This document shows, one piece after another, positions 11,352-21,100 of a DNA stretch of 64,000 bases (its first letter is position 1; the number at the start of each line of letters is the position of its first letter). The translations under genes were made by a program, and so were the position numbers. The stretch is from Kribbella voronezhensis (GTDB taxonomy: Bacteria; Actinomycetota; Actinomycetes; Propionibacteriales; Kribbellaceae), in NCBI RefSeq assembly GCF_004365175.1, contig NZ_SOCE01000001.1:4037403-4101402 (forward strand), read 5' to 3'. A model generated the notes under the pieces. It had not been told where the DNA came from. It did not search any database and saw nothing but the letters and a program-made list of their open reading frames with translations.

Positions 11352-11826
11352 AGGACCGCTCCGGTAGACCGAAGGTTGTCGCTTCTTGCGGCGCCTTCGG
11401 AGGGCCGGAGGCGGTCCATCCCCCACGGATGCCTTCGGTTGTGCCCTCGGACCTTCCCCCGGGTCCGAGGGCTTCCTCGTATCGGGCCCGGAGCGAGTCC
11501 ACCCAGGACAGCTCCGGTGGAGCGGAGGTGTCGTTTCTTGCGGCGCCTTCGGAGGGCCGGAGGCAATCCATCCCCCACGGATGCCTTCGGTTGTGCCCTC
11601 GGACCTTCCCCCGGGTCCGAGGGCTTCCTCGTATCGGGCCCGGAGTGAGTCCACCCAGGACAGCTCCGGTGGACCGGAGTGGGTCCGACTCCCGAGGACC
11701 GCTCCGGTGGAGCGGAGGTGTCGCTTCTTGCGGCGCCTTCGGAGGGCCGGAGGCAATCCATCCCCCACGGATGCCTTCGGTTGTGCCCTCGGACCTTCCC
11801 CCGGGTCCGGGGGCTTCCTCATGGAG
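11352..11826. repeat. Tandem array of ~153-bp hairpin-forming units
   Basis: Copy A is 11352-11504 and copy B 11505-11654. A partial unit follows at 11655-11692, then copy C at about 11695-11820, truncated at its 3' end. Units are nearly identical (CTTGCGGCGCCTTCGGAGGG, then CCATCCCCCACGGATGCC). Each contains a hairpin, CCCTCGGACC/GGTCCGAGGG with an 8-nt loop (11444-11471 in A). In copy C the right arm changes to GGTCCGGGGG, which still pairs through G-T wobbles. The array fills most of the 669-bp gap 11229-11897. Reverse-strand frames through it are repetitive and low-complexity, and I do not regard them as genes. Confidence 0.9.
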
Positions 11827-11897
11827 TTCATCTTCTGATCACCTCGCGGTGGGCGATGGACCTGTTGCGCCATTGACCGGCCGCTTACGCTGGCGAG

Positions 11898-12434
11898 GTG
11901 ACCCTCACCTTGCAGACGGACCGGTTGCTGATCCGGGAGTGGGAAGAAGACGACGCCGAGGCCGCGCAGGAGATCTACGGCTCGGCCGATGTGGCGCAGT
12001 GGTTGTCGCCGGCGATCGAGCAGGTCACCGACGAGGCAACGATGCGCGCCATCCTGCAGGCCTGGATCGAGGCCCAGCCGAACTTCGTCGTACCCGCCGG
12101 GCGCTGGGTCGTGGTCCGCAAGGAGGACGACGTGGTGATCGGCGGCTTGCTGATCCGCCTGCTGCCGCCGTACGAGGAGGACCTGGAGATCGGCTGGCAG
12201 TTCCGGCCGTCGGTCTGGGGCAACGGCTACGCCAGCGAGGCGAGCAAGGCGCTGATGGGCTGGGCCTTCTCCAGCGGCGATGTCGACGAGCTGTTCGCCG
12301 TCGCCCGGCCGAACAACAAGCGCGCGATCGGCACCGCCCGGCGGCTCGGGATGGAGTGGGTCGGCGAGACCGACAAGTACTACGACCTCAACCTGCAGGT
12401 GTACCGGATCCGCGCGGCCGACTTCAAACCCTGA
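11898..12434 (+). CDS. GNAT acetyltransferase, RimJ/RimL type
   Basis: 178 aa, GTG start at 11898. It shows the RimJ/RimL-like opening LQTDRLLIREWEEDDAE and the acetyl-CoA motif EIGWQFRPSVWGNGYASEASKAL, followed by ARPNNKRAIGTARRLGMEWVG. It probably acetylates a protein N-terminus or a small molecule; the target is unknown. Its 3' end overlaps the convergent GT87 gene by 55 bp. Confidence 0.9.
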   Translation: MTLTLQTDRLLIREWEEDDAEAAQEIYGSADVAQWLSPAIEQVTDEATMRAILQAWIEAQPNFVVPAGRWVVVRKEDDVVIGGLLIRLLPPYEEDLEIGWQFRPSVWGNGYASEASKALMGWAFSSGDVDELFAVARPNNKRAIGTARRLGMEWVGETDKYYDLNLQVYRIRAADFKP

Positions 12435-13558
12435 ACCACCAGGAAGGCCGCCCCGATCAGGACGTAGCCCGAGCCCAGGAGATGCTCGGGCACCGACCAC
12501 GTGCGCCCCTCCGGGTTCAGGTATCCGTGCGGCCCGATCGCGAAGTCTGCGAGAACCACAATCGTTGCTACAAGCATCCACTTGCTGTGCCACGCGTACT
12601 TGACCAGCAACAGCGAAGCAGGCGCGATCCACACCCAGTGATGCGACCAGCTGACCGGCGACGCGAGCAGCCCCCAGACCGCGATCACCAGCAACGCCAG
12701 TACGTCGTTGCCAGCGCCCCGTGCTCGATAGGCAGCAACGCCCGCCAGTACGCCGGTCGCAAGCACCAACCCGAGCCACACAAGGGTCCTCGCCGCCCCG
12801 TCGCCCATCACCCGATGCAGCACGGCCTGAAAGCACTGGTTGTACGCATACGTCGCGCCGCCGATCCGATCCGGGTCGAACAACACACCGAACCAGTACT
12901 TCGTGGAGTCGGCCGGCGCGAGCGCGAACCCGACCAGGGCCAACCCGACGAAGGTCCCGAACGCGACGGCCGCCTCGCGGTACTGCCGGCGTACGAGGAA
13001 GTAGACGACGAACACGGCGGGGGTCAGCTTGATCGCGGCGGCCAGGCCGACCAGGATGCCCCGGGGCCAGCGGGTGCGGGGCAACAGACAGTCGACGGCG
13101 ACCAGGCCCATCAGGATGAGATTGATCTGACCGAAGCCGATCGTCGACCGGACCGGTTCGAACGCGAACGCGGAGACCGCACCGAGCAGACCGATCGCGA
13201 GGGCCCGCCTGTTCCAGCCGAGCAGGCGCTGGAGGACCACGAGCATGGTCGCGGTCAACGCCGCTGTACTCGCAACGCACATCGCGAGATCGGCCAGCGG
13301 CATCGGCAGGAGGTGCAAGGGCACGAACAGCACCGCGGCGAGGGGTGGGTAGGTGAACGGGAGTGCGATCCAGGGGACAAGTTGGCCGAAGCCTTCGGAG
13401 TACAGGCTGACGTGGTGGAGTACGGCGAATCCACCGGTCCGGTAGACGTTGAGGTCGACGTTACCCGACCACCAGAAGTAGAGCAACGGTGTGAGGCCCA
13501 CCGCCAGCACGAGGAGCTGGAAATGTCTGCGCTCCAGCCAATCGACGACCGCGCTCAC
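12380..13558 (-). CDS. GT87 (DUF2029) polyprenyl-phosphate-mannose-dependent mannosyltransferase
   Basis: 392 aa, about nine or more membrane helices. Family landmarks are the first-loop acidic site (WSGNVDLNVYRTGG), FTYPPLAAVLFVPL, the GFGQINLILMGLVAVD segment, GLAAAIKLTPAVFVVYFLV and SWSHHWVW. GT87 enzymes add alpha-1,2-mannose to lipomannan/arabinomannan-type glycolipids, using a lipid-linked donor outside the membrane. The GTG start overlaps the stop of the next gene upstream (GTGA), so it is the second gene of a coupled pair of paralogues. Confidence 0.9.
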   Translation of the reverse strand: MSAVVDWLERRHFQLLVLAVGLTPLLYFWWSGNVDLNVYRTGGFAVLHHVSLYSEGFGQLVPWIALPFTYPPLAAVLFVPLHLLPMPLADLAMCVASTAALTATMLVVLQRLLGWNRRALAIGLLGAVSAFAFEPVRSTIGFGQINLILMGLVAVDCLLPRTRWPRGILVGLAAAIKLTPAVFVVYFLVRRQYREAAVAFGTFVGLALVGFALAPADSTKYWFGVLFDPDRIGGATYAYNQCFQAVLHRVMGDGAARTLVWLGLVLATGVLAGVAAYRARGAGNDVLALLVIAVWGLLASPVSWSHHWVWIAPASLLLVKYAWHSKWMLVATIVVLADFAIGPHGYLNPEGRTWSVPEHLLGSGYVLIGAAFLVVQGLKSAARIRYTCRLRS

Positions 13559-14778
13559 CGGACGGCCTGGACCGGGTCGGATTGAAGGGCCGTCGCATTC
13601 GGTCTGGCTACTACCGTGATCACACTCGTGACCAGCAAGGCGATCCCGGCGATCAGGTACGAGTTGCCCATCAGTGCCTGCGGGAAGTTGTGATGGAACT
13701 CCTTGTCGTCCGCCCAGGGGGCCCACCACGGCAGGCCGAGGGCGAACACGAGCGTCCAGGCGGTAGCGAAGACCTTCATCGCGGTGCCACGGCCGACCCA
13801 GGACCACACGACAGCCGTGGCGGGCAAGGCCCAGACCCAGTGATTGGACCAGGAGATCGGCGAGACGAGCAGTCCGGTGAAGCCGGTCACCACGAGCGCG
13901 TCGAGCGAGCGTCCGGCGGCGTACAGGCGGCGGGCGACGGCGAGGCCGCCGGCGCCGACGATAGTGGCTGAGAGCAACCAAAGCGGGCCGGTGGCCCCGG
14001 AGTTCTCGGTGAGTCGGGCGATCGTGCCGCGCAGCGACTGGTTGCTGATGTAGTGGGCCGGCCCGGGACGGCTGGGATCGAAGATGTAGCGGGTCCAGAA
14101 GTCCACTGTCGGACCGGGCATGACGAGCCAGCCCAGCAGCAGGGTGCCCGCGGTCGCCGCAGTGGCGACGGCCGCCTCGCGGAAGCGCCGGGTCACCAGC
14201 AGGAAGACGATGAAGATTCCCGGCGTCAGTTTGATGCCGGTGGCAACGCCGACCAGCAGGCCGCGGAACCGGCGAGGCGTGTGACCGAGCAGGTCCACCA
14301 TCAACAGGGCCAGCAGGACCAGGTTGATCTGCCCCATCCCGAACGTGGACGACACGGGCTCGAGGAGCAGTCCCGCCGCGGAGCAGAACAGCCCAGCTCC
14401 GATCAACCGGTCCCTGGACCACTGCGGCCGCAGCGCACGGGCCGTGACCGCGCCGACGGCCAGCAGCGACACGCCCGACAGCAACGTCATCAGCAGCCTG
14501 GCGAAGTGCTCGCCGATCGCCAGCGGCGCCATGATCATGGCCGCGAACGGCGGATAGGTGAAGCCGAGGCCCATGCCGGGGTACTTCTGGTTCACGGTGT
14601 AGATGTCGTCACCGTCGACGAAACCTCTGGCGCCGGCGAAGTACACGCGCAGGTCCGACATCGAGGACGACGGCGGCCAGAGCGCCACGCAGACAACGAT
14701 GACGGCCGCTCCGGCGAGGGCGAACCAGGGCAGCAGGTTCCGGGTCTTCACCGCTGGGAGAACTGGACTTGTGGTCAT
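13555..14778 (-). CDS. GT87 (DUF2029) mannosyltransferase, first of pair
   Basis: 407 aa membrane protein with the same landmarks as its downstream neighbour: MSDLRVYFAGARGF (acidic loop), LGFTYPPFAAMIMAPL, FGMGQINLVLLALLMVD, GVATGIKLTPGIFIVFLLV and SWSNHWVWALP. Two tandem paralogues suggest successive or alternative mannose additions to a cell-envelope glycolipid, which is inference. It is divergent from the sensor kinase gene, with ~140 bp between the starts. Confidence 0.9.
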   Translation of the reverse strand: MTTSPVLPAVKTRNLLPWFALAGAAVIVVCVALWPPSSSMSDLRVYFAGARGFVDGDDIYTVNQKYPGMGLGFTYPPFAAMIMAPLAIGEHFARLLMTLLSGVSLLAVGAVTARALRPQWSRDRLIGAGLFCSAAGLLLEPVSSTFGMGQINLVLLALLMVDLLGHTPRRFRGLLVGVATGIKLTPGIFIVFLLVTRRFREAAVATAATAGTLLLGWLVMPGPTVDFWTRYIFDPSRPGPAHYISNQSLRGTIARLTENSGATGPLWLLSATIVGAGGLAVARRLYAAGRSLDALVVTGFTGLLVSPISWSNHWVWALPATAVVWSWVGRGTAMKVFATAWTLVFALGLPWWAPWADDKEFHHNFPQALMGNSYLIAGIALLVTSVITVVARPNATALQSDPVQAVR

Positions 14779-14920
14779 GGTTCCGACCCTCGCTGCCGGA
14801 CCCGGGTCGCCACATCGCCGTCAGGTGCCCACTGTGGTCACTGGATCGAATGACGCGGCACGAACGCCTGTCACTCCAAAGAGTGACGGCCTGGGCCGGA
14901 CTGGGCAGCAGAATGAAGGG

Positions 14921-16837
14921 GTGAGCGGAGAGATCGCGCCGTACGGCGGAGCAGGCGGGCGCATGATCCGCGTCCGCGCCCTCGTTGCGAGCGGCAACTT
15001 CGACATCGTGCTCGCGGTGATCGGGCTGGCGATCACTCAGGTGCAGTTGGTCAGGCAACCCGGCGGCTGGCCCGACGCGGCCCTGCCGGTCCAGGTGTTC
15101 CTTGCCGCCGCCCCAGCACTACTCGCGATCCGGCGAGTGGATCCGGTGCTGGCGTCGGCGGGACTGGTCATCGGCGCATATCTGTCGGTGCTGGTGAACC
15201 GAGGGGACTTCGACTACGTCCTGCTGATCGGCGGCGCGCTCGCCCTGTGGTCGCTGGCCTCGCGCTGCCGTGTGCGCACGGTCCTGGTGGCCGGGGCGGT
15301 GATCACGGCCGTCCCGGTGGTCGCCAGAGTCCGCTGGGGAGTGTTCGAGTCCGCGCTCTTTCCGTCGATCTACCGCCAGGTGGCAAACGACCCACTGTGG
15401 GACGCGGCCGCGAGTGGGGGACCCTCCCTAGAGGACTACAACCGCGCGATGGCGTCGAGATGGCCGTGGTGGCTGTCAGTCGTGCTGTTCGCGGTCTGTC
15501 TGCTCTCCCTGCTCTACCGACGCCTCCGCCGGACCGCGGTCGTCGAGCGGACCGTTTGGGAACGTATCGAGGACCTCCGTACCTTTCTGCTGACCACGGC
15601 CGCGCTCGATGCCGTGCTGGCGATGGTGACCACCTCGCTGATGCTGGCGGACCTGGGCCGGGACATTGCCAGGGGCAACTGGTGGAGTGCGCCTGGCTGG
15701 ATGCCGTACGTCATTGCCTTCTCCGCCCTCACGCTGGTCCAACGGCGCAAGTGGCCGGCCGTTCCGGTCGTGGTGCTCGCCATCGGCGCCTTGCTGGCCT
15801 ACTGGCAGACCAGCACGAGCTGGAGCGTCCTCGTCGCGCTGTCGATCGCCCTCTTCACGATGGCGTCCGTGCGGCGAGTGAGGTACTCGATGCCGGTGGC
15901 CGCCGTGGTGCTGACTGCGCTGCCGGTGATCGCGGCCTTCGTTCGCTACCCGCAGATGGTGCTGATCTTTCCCGCGCTCGAGCATCAGCCGCAGACGTTC
16001 GGTGACATGCACAATCCACCGGACAACAGGATCCACAACGTCGTCTACGAAGGGATTGTGGACCGGCAGTGGCCGATCACGTTGTCGCTGATCCTCGTTC
16101 TGCCGCTGTGTGCCGGTGTTCTGGCCCGGCTCTACCGGCGGAACCGGTCTGCCGCGGCGCGGGAGGCGGAGCTTGAGCAGCGGGCGGTGGAGCAGGACGC
16201 TGCCCAGGTGGTGCTGACCGAGCGGTCGCACATCGCCCGGGATCTGCACGACGTGGTGGCGCACGCTGTGAACCTGATGGTCATCCAGGCGGAGACCGGG
16301 CCCGACCTGCTGAAACGGGGAGACGACGACGCGCTGGCGGGCTTTCAGCGGATCGGGGACGCCGGCCGCCGTGCGTTGGGCGAACTGGACCGGATGCTGT
16401 CGGCGCTGCGCGACGCCGAGGGTGTGCCCGACCCGGCGTTGACCCCGCAGCCCGGCCTCGCGGACCTCGGCCAGCTGGTGAAGAGCCTGTCGGACCAGGG
16501 TCTGCCGGTCGAGCTGGAGGTGCGGGGTGAGACCGACGGCGTTCCGGCGGGGATCCAGCTCACGGCGTACCGGCTGGTTCAGGAGGCGATGACCAATGTG
16601 GCCAAGCACGCGAAGGCACGCAGCGCCAGGATCCTGGTCGAGCGCAACGAGGCGGGTGTCGCGGTCCGGGTGATCGACGACGGGCAGGGGTTCGATCCGG
16701 GCCGCCGCCCGGACGGACGGCACGGCCTGACCGGTATGCAGGAGCGCGTCCGCATCCACGACGGCACATTGAGCATCAGCTCCAGCCCGGGATCCGGTAC
16801 TACGGTCAGCGCGTGGCTGCCGGTGGGTGCGCGATGA
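14921..16837 (+). CDS. Two-component sensor histidine kinase (NarL/DesK type)
   Basis: 638 aa from GTG 14921 (ATG 14963 is an alternative). Several transmembrane helices occupy ~residues 20-420. A HisKA_3 dimerisation box follows, ERSHIARDLHDVVAHAVN, with the phospho-accepting His near residue 443. The HATPase domain ends RHGLTGMQERVRIHDGTL and GSGTTVSAWLPVG. The large multi-pass N-terminus shows no recognisable ligand domain, so the signal is unknown. Its partner response regulator follows 40 bp later. Confidence 0.92.
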   Translation: MSGEIAPYGGAGGRMIRVRALVASGNFDIVLAVIGLAITQVQLVRQPGGWPDAALPVQVFLAAAPALLAIRRVDPVLASAGLVIGAYLSVLVNRGDFDYVLLIGGALALWSLASRCRVRTVLVAGAVITAVPVVARVRWGVFESALFPSIYRQVANDPLWDAAASGGPSLEDYNRAMASRWPWWLSVVLFAVCLLSLLYRRLRRTAVVERTVWERIEDLRTFLLTTAALDAVLAMVTTSLMLADLGRDIARGNWWSAPGWMPYVIAFSALTLVQRRKWPAVPVVVLAIGALLAYWQTSTSWSVLVALSIALFTMASVRRVRYSMPVAAVVLTALPVIAAFVRYPQMVLIFPALEHQPQTFGDMHNPPDNRIHNVVYEGIVDRQWPITLSLILVLPLCAGVLARLYRRNRSAAAREAELEQRAVEQDAAQVVLTERSHIARDLHDVVAHAVNLMVIQAETGPDLLKRGDDDALAGFQRIGDAGRRALGELDRMLSALRDAEGVPDPALTPQPGLADLGQLVKSLSDQGLPVELEVRGETDGVPAGIQLTAYRLVQEAMTNVAKHAKARSARILVERNEAGVAVRVIDDGQGFDPGRRPDGRHGLTGMQERVRIHDGTLSISSSPGSGTTVSAWLPVGAR

Positions 16838-16877
16838 CCGTGAGCGCGTGGATCCCGGTGACGACGAAGGAGACCGA

Positions 16878-17540
16878 GTGATCAAGGTGATGGTGGTCGA
16901 CGACCAGGACCTGGTCCGGGACGGGATCTCGATGATCCTCGACGGGCAGCCGGACATCGAGGTGGTCGCGCAGGCGGTCGACGGCGCCGACGCGCTGCAC
17001 CAGGCTTCCGCCGTACTGGATCTCGGCGTGGTCCTGATGGACGTCCGGATGCCGGTGATGGACGGGATCGAGGCCACCCGGCGGCTGGTCGGGCGGCCGA
17101 ACGCGCCCCGGGTGCTGATCCTGACCACCTTCGATCTGGACGAGTACGTGTACGACGCGCTCCGGGCCGGTGCGAGCGGCTTCCTGCTGAAACGGTCCTC
17201 GCGGGACGAGCTGATCAACGCGGTCCGGGTGATCGCCGACGGCGACGCCCTGCTGGCGCCACCGGTGACCCGGCGGCTGATCGACCGCTTCGCCGACAAC
17301 CAGCTCGATCCCTCGATGGTGGCCCGGCTGGACGTCCTCACCGCCCGCGAACGCGAGGTTCTCGTCCTGGTTGCCAAAGGCAACTCGAACGCCGAGATCG
17401 CCGCCGCCCTGCACCTCACCGAGCACACCGTGAAAACCCACGTCAGCCGCATGCTCACCAAAACCGGCCTCCGCGACCGCGTCCAGGCAGTCATCCTCGC
17501 CTACAACACCGGCCTCGTCTCAGCCGGCCAACCCAGCTGA
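16878..17540 (+). CDS. LuxR/NarL-family response regulator
   Basis: 220 aa from GTG 16878, preceded by GAAGGAGA. The receiver domain (IKVMVVDDQDLVRDG, LMDVRMPVMDG with the phospho-acceptor Asp near residue 55, LILTTFD, LLKRSS) is followed by a C-terminal HTH: LTAREREVLVLVAKGNSNAE, then HTVKTHVSRML. It is the cognate partner of the kinase directly upstream. Its targets cannot be read from the sequence. Confidence 0.94.
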   Translation: MIKVMVVDDQDLVRDGISMILDGQPDIEVVAQAVDGADALHQASAVLDLGVVLMDVRMPVMDGIEATRRLVGRPNAPRVLILTTFDLDEYVYDALRAGASGFLLKRSSRDELINAVRVIADGDALLAPPVTRRLIDRFADNQLDPSMVARLDVLTAREREVLVLVAKGNSNAEIAAALHLTEHTVKTHVSRMLTKTGLRDRVQAVILAYNTGLVSAGQPS

Positions 17541-17544
17541 CAAC

Positions 17545-17973
17545 TCAGCTCTCGGTAATGGGCCCCAATGAGCGGCTGAGTGTTTCTGATTCGGCGGGGG
17601 ACAGGAGGCGTTGGTCGGTCAGGTCGCTGTGTAGGCGGCTGCCGTCGGAGTGGAGTTGTACTTCGGTGAAGGTCTCTGGCGCGCCGGCTGCGTCGTACGA
17701 CGAGAAGTCGCCGTGGTGGGCCAGCCAGCGGACCGACGTCGGGTCTACCCCGAACAGTGCAGCGGCCGCCGTCGCGGCGCCGGCATAGTCGCTCACCAGA
17801 CCGACGGCGTCCGGGTTCCCGGCGAGCTCCGAGAGCACGACGACCGGGCGTTCGGGGGCGGACCGGGCGAGGCGACCGAGGCAGTAGGCGGAACCACCCG
17901 AACTGTGCTGCCAGCGAATCACCGCCGGCTCGCCGCCTCGTACCTCAGTTGGTTGTCCACTCCCACTGCTCAC
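17545..17973 (-). CDS. Hypothetical protein
   Basis: 142 aa from GTG 17973; no family recognised. It is soluble, with a central stretch PVVVLSELAGNPDAVGLVSD, an Ala-rich helix and a C-terminal part rich in charged residues. It is convergent to the response regulator, with only 4 bp between the stops. Codon use is that of the neighbours, so it is probably a real gene. Confidence 0.6.
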   Translation of the reverse strand: MSSGSGQPTEVRGGEPAVIRWQHSSGGSAYCLGRLARSAPERPVVVLSELAGNPDAVGLVSDYAGAATAAAALFGVDPTSVRWLAHHGDFSSYDAAGAPETFTEVQLHSDGSRLHSDLTDQRLLSPAESETLSRSLGPITES

Positions 17974-18076
17974 GTCGGAAACCCTATTCGACCGCTGGCC
18001 CCGGATGCTGGGTGAACCGCAGCGTGTACTCCGGCGGCGTGTGCCAGTTCGCTCTCGGGCCGAACCTATCAGTACT

Positions 18077-18113
18077 GAGAGGGGTGAAGCCGGGGGACGG
18101 CTCCACCCCTCTC
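18077..18113. terminator. Strong hairpin terminator after the subtilase gene
   Basis: GAGAGGGGTG (18077-18086) pairs with CACCCCTCTC (18104-18113). After one mismatch, AGCCG pairs with CGGCT around a GGGGA loop. It begins 7 bp beyond the subtilase stop on the minus strand and is symmetric enough to act both ways. Confidence 0.8.
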
Positions 18114-18120
18114 TTAGCTA

Positions 18121-21100
18121 CTACTTCAGGCCGTAGGCCTTAGTTATCTGCTGGTTCAACTTGTTGCCGTCGGCATCGACTGCGGTCACCCGCAGCGACG
18201 GTGCGTGTCCGGCCTGGGCCGGCGGATGAGTCACCGTCGTGGTGTAGTGACCGTCGGCTGTCTTCGTCAGCGGGAGCTTGGTCCAGTTGGTGTCGTCGTA
18301 GGACAGTTCCAACCCGGCCGTGGTGAACTTCGCGGTCGACGCCGATCCCGCCTGGTGCCGTAGCCCCAGCGTGAGCGTGATCGGCCGGCCGGTCGGCACC
18401 CGGTTCAGATCATCGGTCTGCGGTACGTCGAGATCGGCGATCACCACCGGCATCACCTCGTCCTCGCCGCCGCGCGCCTCGAACATCCAAGTGGAGTGGA
18501 TCTGCGTGGAGTACTGCCAGAAGTCGGCCTCCCGCTTCGCATCCAGCGTGAACTTGTACTCCGCTGCGTCGGCCGGCACGTCGGCCCACAGTCCGGCCTC
18601 CTCGGACGTCGCCACCTTCACGCCGTTGCGCTCGAGCGAGGAGCTGTACTCCCCGTTGATGCCGAACACGTCGCTGAACTCGTCGGGTCCGTGCCGGAAC
18701 GGGCTGATCGAGATACTCAGGCCGTCGTAGGCGCGGCCGACCCCGGCCGCCTCGGTCTGCTTCGCGGGTAGGCCGCTGTTCTCGACCGGTGCGACCCACC
18801 GCATGCTGGTCCGCTCCCCGGCACGATAGGTGTGCGGCGGTGCGGTGACGGCCGCGTTCTCACCGCCGTTGTCGAGGATGACCAGACTCGACCACGGGAG
18901 CCGGTTCCCCAGCACGTACGACGTGCGGTGGAACGGAGCGCTGATGACCGGCGCCAGCCAGCCGCTGAAGTCGGCGCCGCCCGGCGTCCGGGCCGTCCGG
19001 GCTTCCGACGTAGGCGTTCCGGCGGTGTGTGCGCCGAAGACCTCGTCCACTCGCGCGAACTGGTCCTGCCGGGCGTTGACGCCGACCGTGGCCGGGAGCT
19101 GGTTCGGCCACGCCTTCGCCAGGTCGTAGACCACCGGAGTCGAGGCGACGCCGGTGAGCCGCACGGTGACCGGCCCGGTCGCCAATTTCTCGAGCAGTTT
19201 CTGCGCGGCGATCCGAGTCGTCCGCGCGGCCGGGAGGGTCGCATCCGGTGCGTCGCCGTACGCCCAGTAGGCACCGACGCCACCTTGACCGGCACGATCG
19301 GGGTTGTAGATCAGGGCCGCGCCGGCGCCGGCGTGCTCCGCCGCCTTGACCAGTTCGCCGACGGGGCGAGGATCGCTGTCGACGTAGCGGATCAGTGCCA
19401 GCTTGCCGCGGACGCCATCCAGTTCGCCCGGGTTCGCAGCGCCCGCATCGGCCAGGCCGAGCGTCTTCGTCCCCGTGAGTCGCGGGCCGAAATAGAAGTC
19501 GAGCACGGTGAACGCGGAACCGCCGAGCACCTTCGCCCGGAACGGCGGAATCTCCAACCGGGCCGAGACCGCGAACTCACTGGTCCCGGTGACCGGCTTC
19601 GCGGTCGGCGTGGCGCCGAGGATCCGGGCCGCGCCGGTCACCTCGACCCCGACCGCGCCGGTGATCATCCCGTCGGTGTTCTTCCGGGAGTAGACGATGG
19701 AGCGCTGGCGTGCGGTCAGCTCGGAGTGGCCCTGCACGCTGGTCGGGACAGGTTTGGCCCGCCGGGCGTCGAGCGTCACTGTGATGTCCTTGGTGAGCGT
19801 CGTCTCCGGGCCCGTGACGACGTCGATCTTCTCCAGTTCGCTGTCGGTCGCGGCGGTGAAGAAGGTGGACATCGCCTGGTACTTGCCGGGTGGGATCCGG
19901 ATCGTCGCCGTACCGTTCACCATCCGTACGCCGAACGGACCCAGGTCGAGCGGAGCTCCGTCCAGACGACTGACCGCCAGGCTCGCTGTGGCCGGGCTGC
20001 CGTCGCGATTGATGCCCTTGACCGTCAGGTTGTGCAGCTCCGGTTCGGCATACCAGCCGAAGGTCGTCACGATCGGGTCGGCGCCTGCCGCGGTGGCGGT
20101 CACGCGTCCCGAGAAGAAGCCGGTTCCGGCGGCCGCACGGTCGGCAGTCACGGTCACCTTGGCCTCACCACCAGCCGGTACTACGAGTTGGCTGCTGCTG
20201 AGCTCGGGAGTCGCAGCGACCGGATCTGCCGAAGCTGCGAGGTCCAGCGTCACCCCAGTACTGCCTGGGTTGCGGTAGGTCAGTTCGCGGCTGACCTTGT
20301 CGGAGGCGGGGTACGGCCAGCGCAGTACGCCGAGTTCGAGCTCGCTGGTGTCGACGGTGACGCTGTCGTCGGTGGCCTGGTCGGCGTCGACGCGGCCGGC
20401 GCCTTGCCCGTCGACCTTGCTGCCGGGCTGCGGGTCGGCCGTCGAGATCAGGCGCGCTTTGAGCTGGGCGGCCTTCCAGTCCGGGTGAGCCTGTGCGACC
20501 AGCGCGGCCGTTCCGGCGACGTGGGGTGTTGCCATCGACGTACCCGTGAGGGTGGTGTAGTTGTCGTCGACCGGGTCGCCGAGGCTGGTGCCGGCGGCGC
20601 GAGCGGCGACGATGCCCGTGCCGGGAGCGGAGATCTCCGGCTTCAGGGCGCCGTCACCCTTGCGCGGGCCGCGGCAGGACGAGTCGTTCAGCGATCCGTC
20701 GCGCTGAAGGTTGCCCACGGCAAGGGCATCGTCGGCCGCGGCGGGACTCGAGACGGTCTGCGGTTCCGGGAAGAAACAGTTGCCCGCAGCAATGACAAAG
20801 AGTACGCCGCTGTCCCGGCTGATCCGGTTGACCGCCTGGGACAGCTCGTCGGTGCCGTCGCTGGCGTCGCCGCCGAGGCTCAGGTTGATCACCGAGGCGC
20901 CCTGGGCGGCGGCCCATTCCATCCCGGCGATGATGCCGGAGGAGTCACCGAAGCCGTCGTCGTCGAGGACCTTGCCGTTCAGCAGCGTGGCCTCGGGGGC
21001 GACACCCTTGTACTTGCCGCCCGAGGCCGCGCCGTTGCCGGCCGTGATGCTCGCGACATGGGTGCCGTGGCCCTTGTGGTCGACCGCGTCCGGCGTACCG

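Noticed and set aside
11352..11826. CRISPR array
   Set aside because: Units are ~150 bp and nearly identical along their whole length, with no short repeat/spacer alternation and no cas genes.
12380..12434. Frameshift or annotation error where GNAT and GT87 genes overlap
   Set aside because: Both frames are intact with normal C-termini; a 55-bp convergent overlap is acceptable in a compact genome.
11214..13280. 688-codon reverse frame across the repeat array and the GNAT/GT87 genes
   Set aside because: Repetitive low-complexity translation that crosses recognised genes in the wrong frame; the repeat array has no consistent coding frame.
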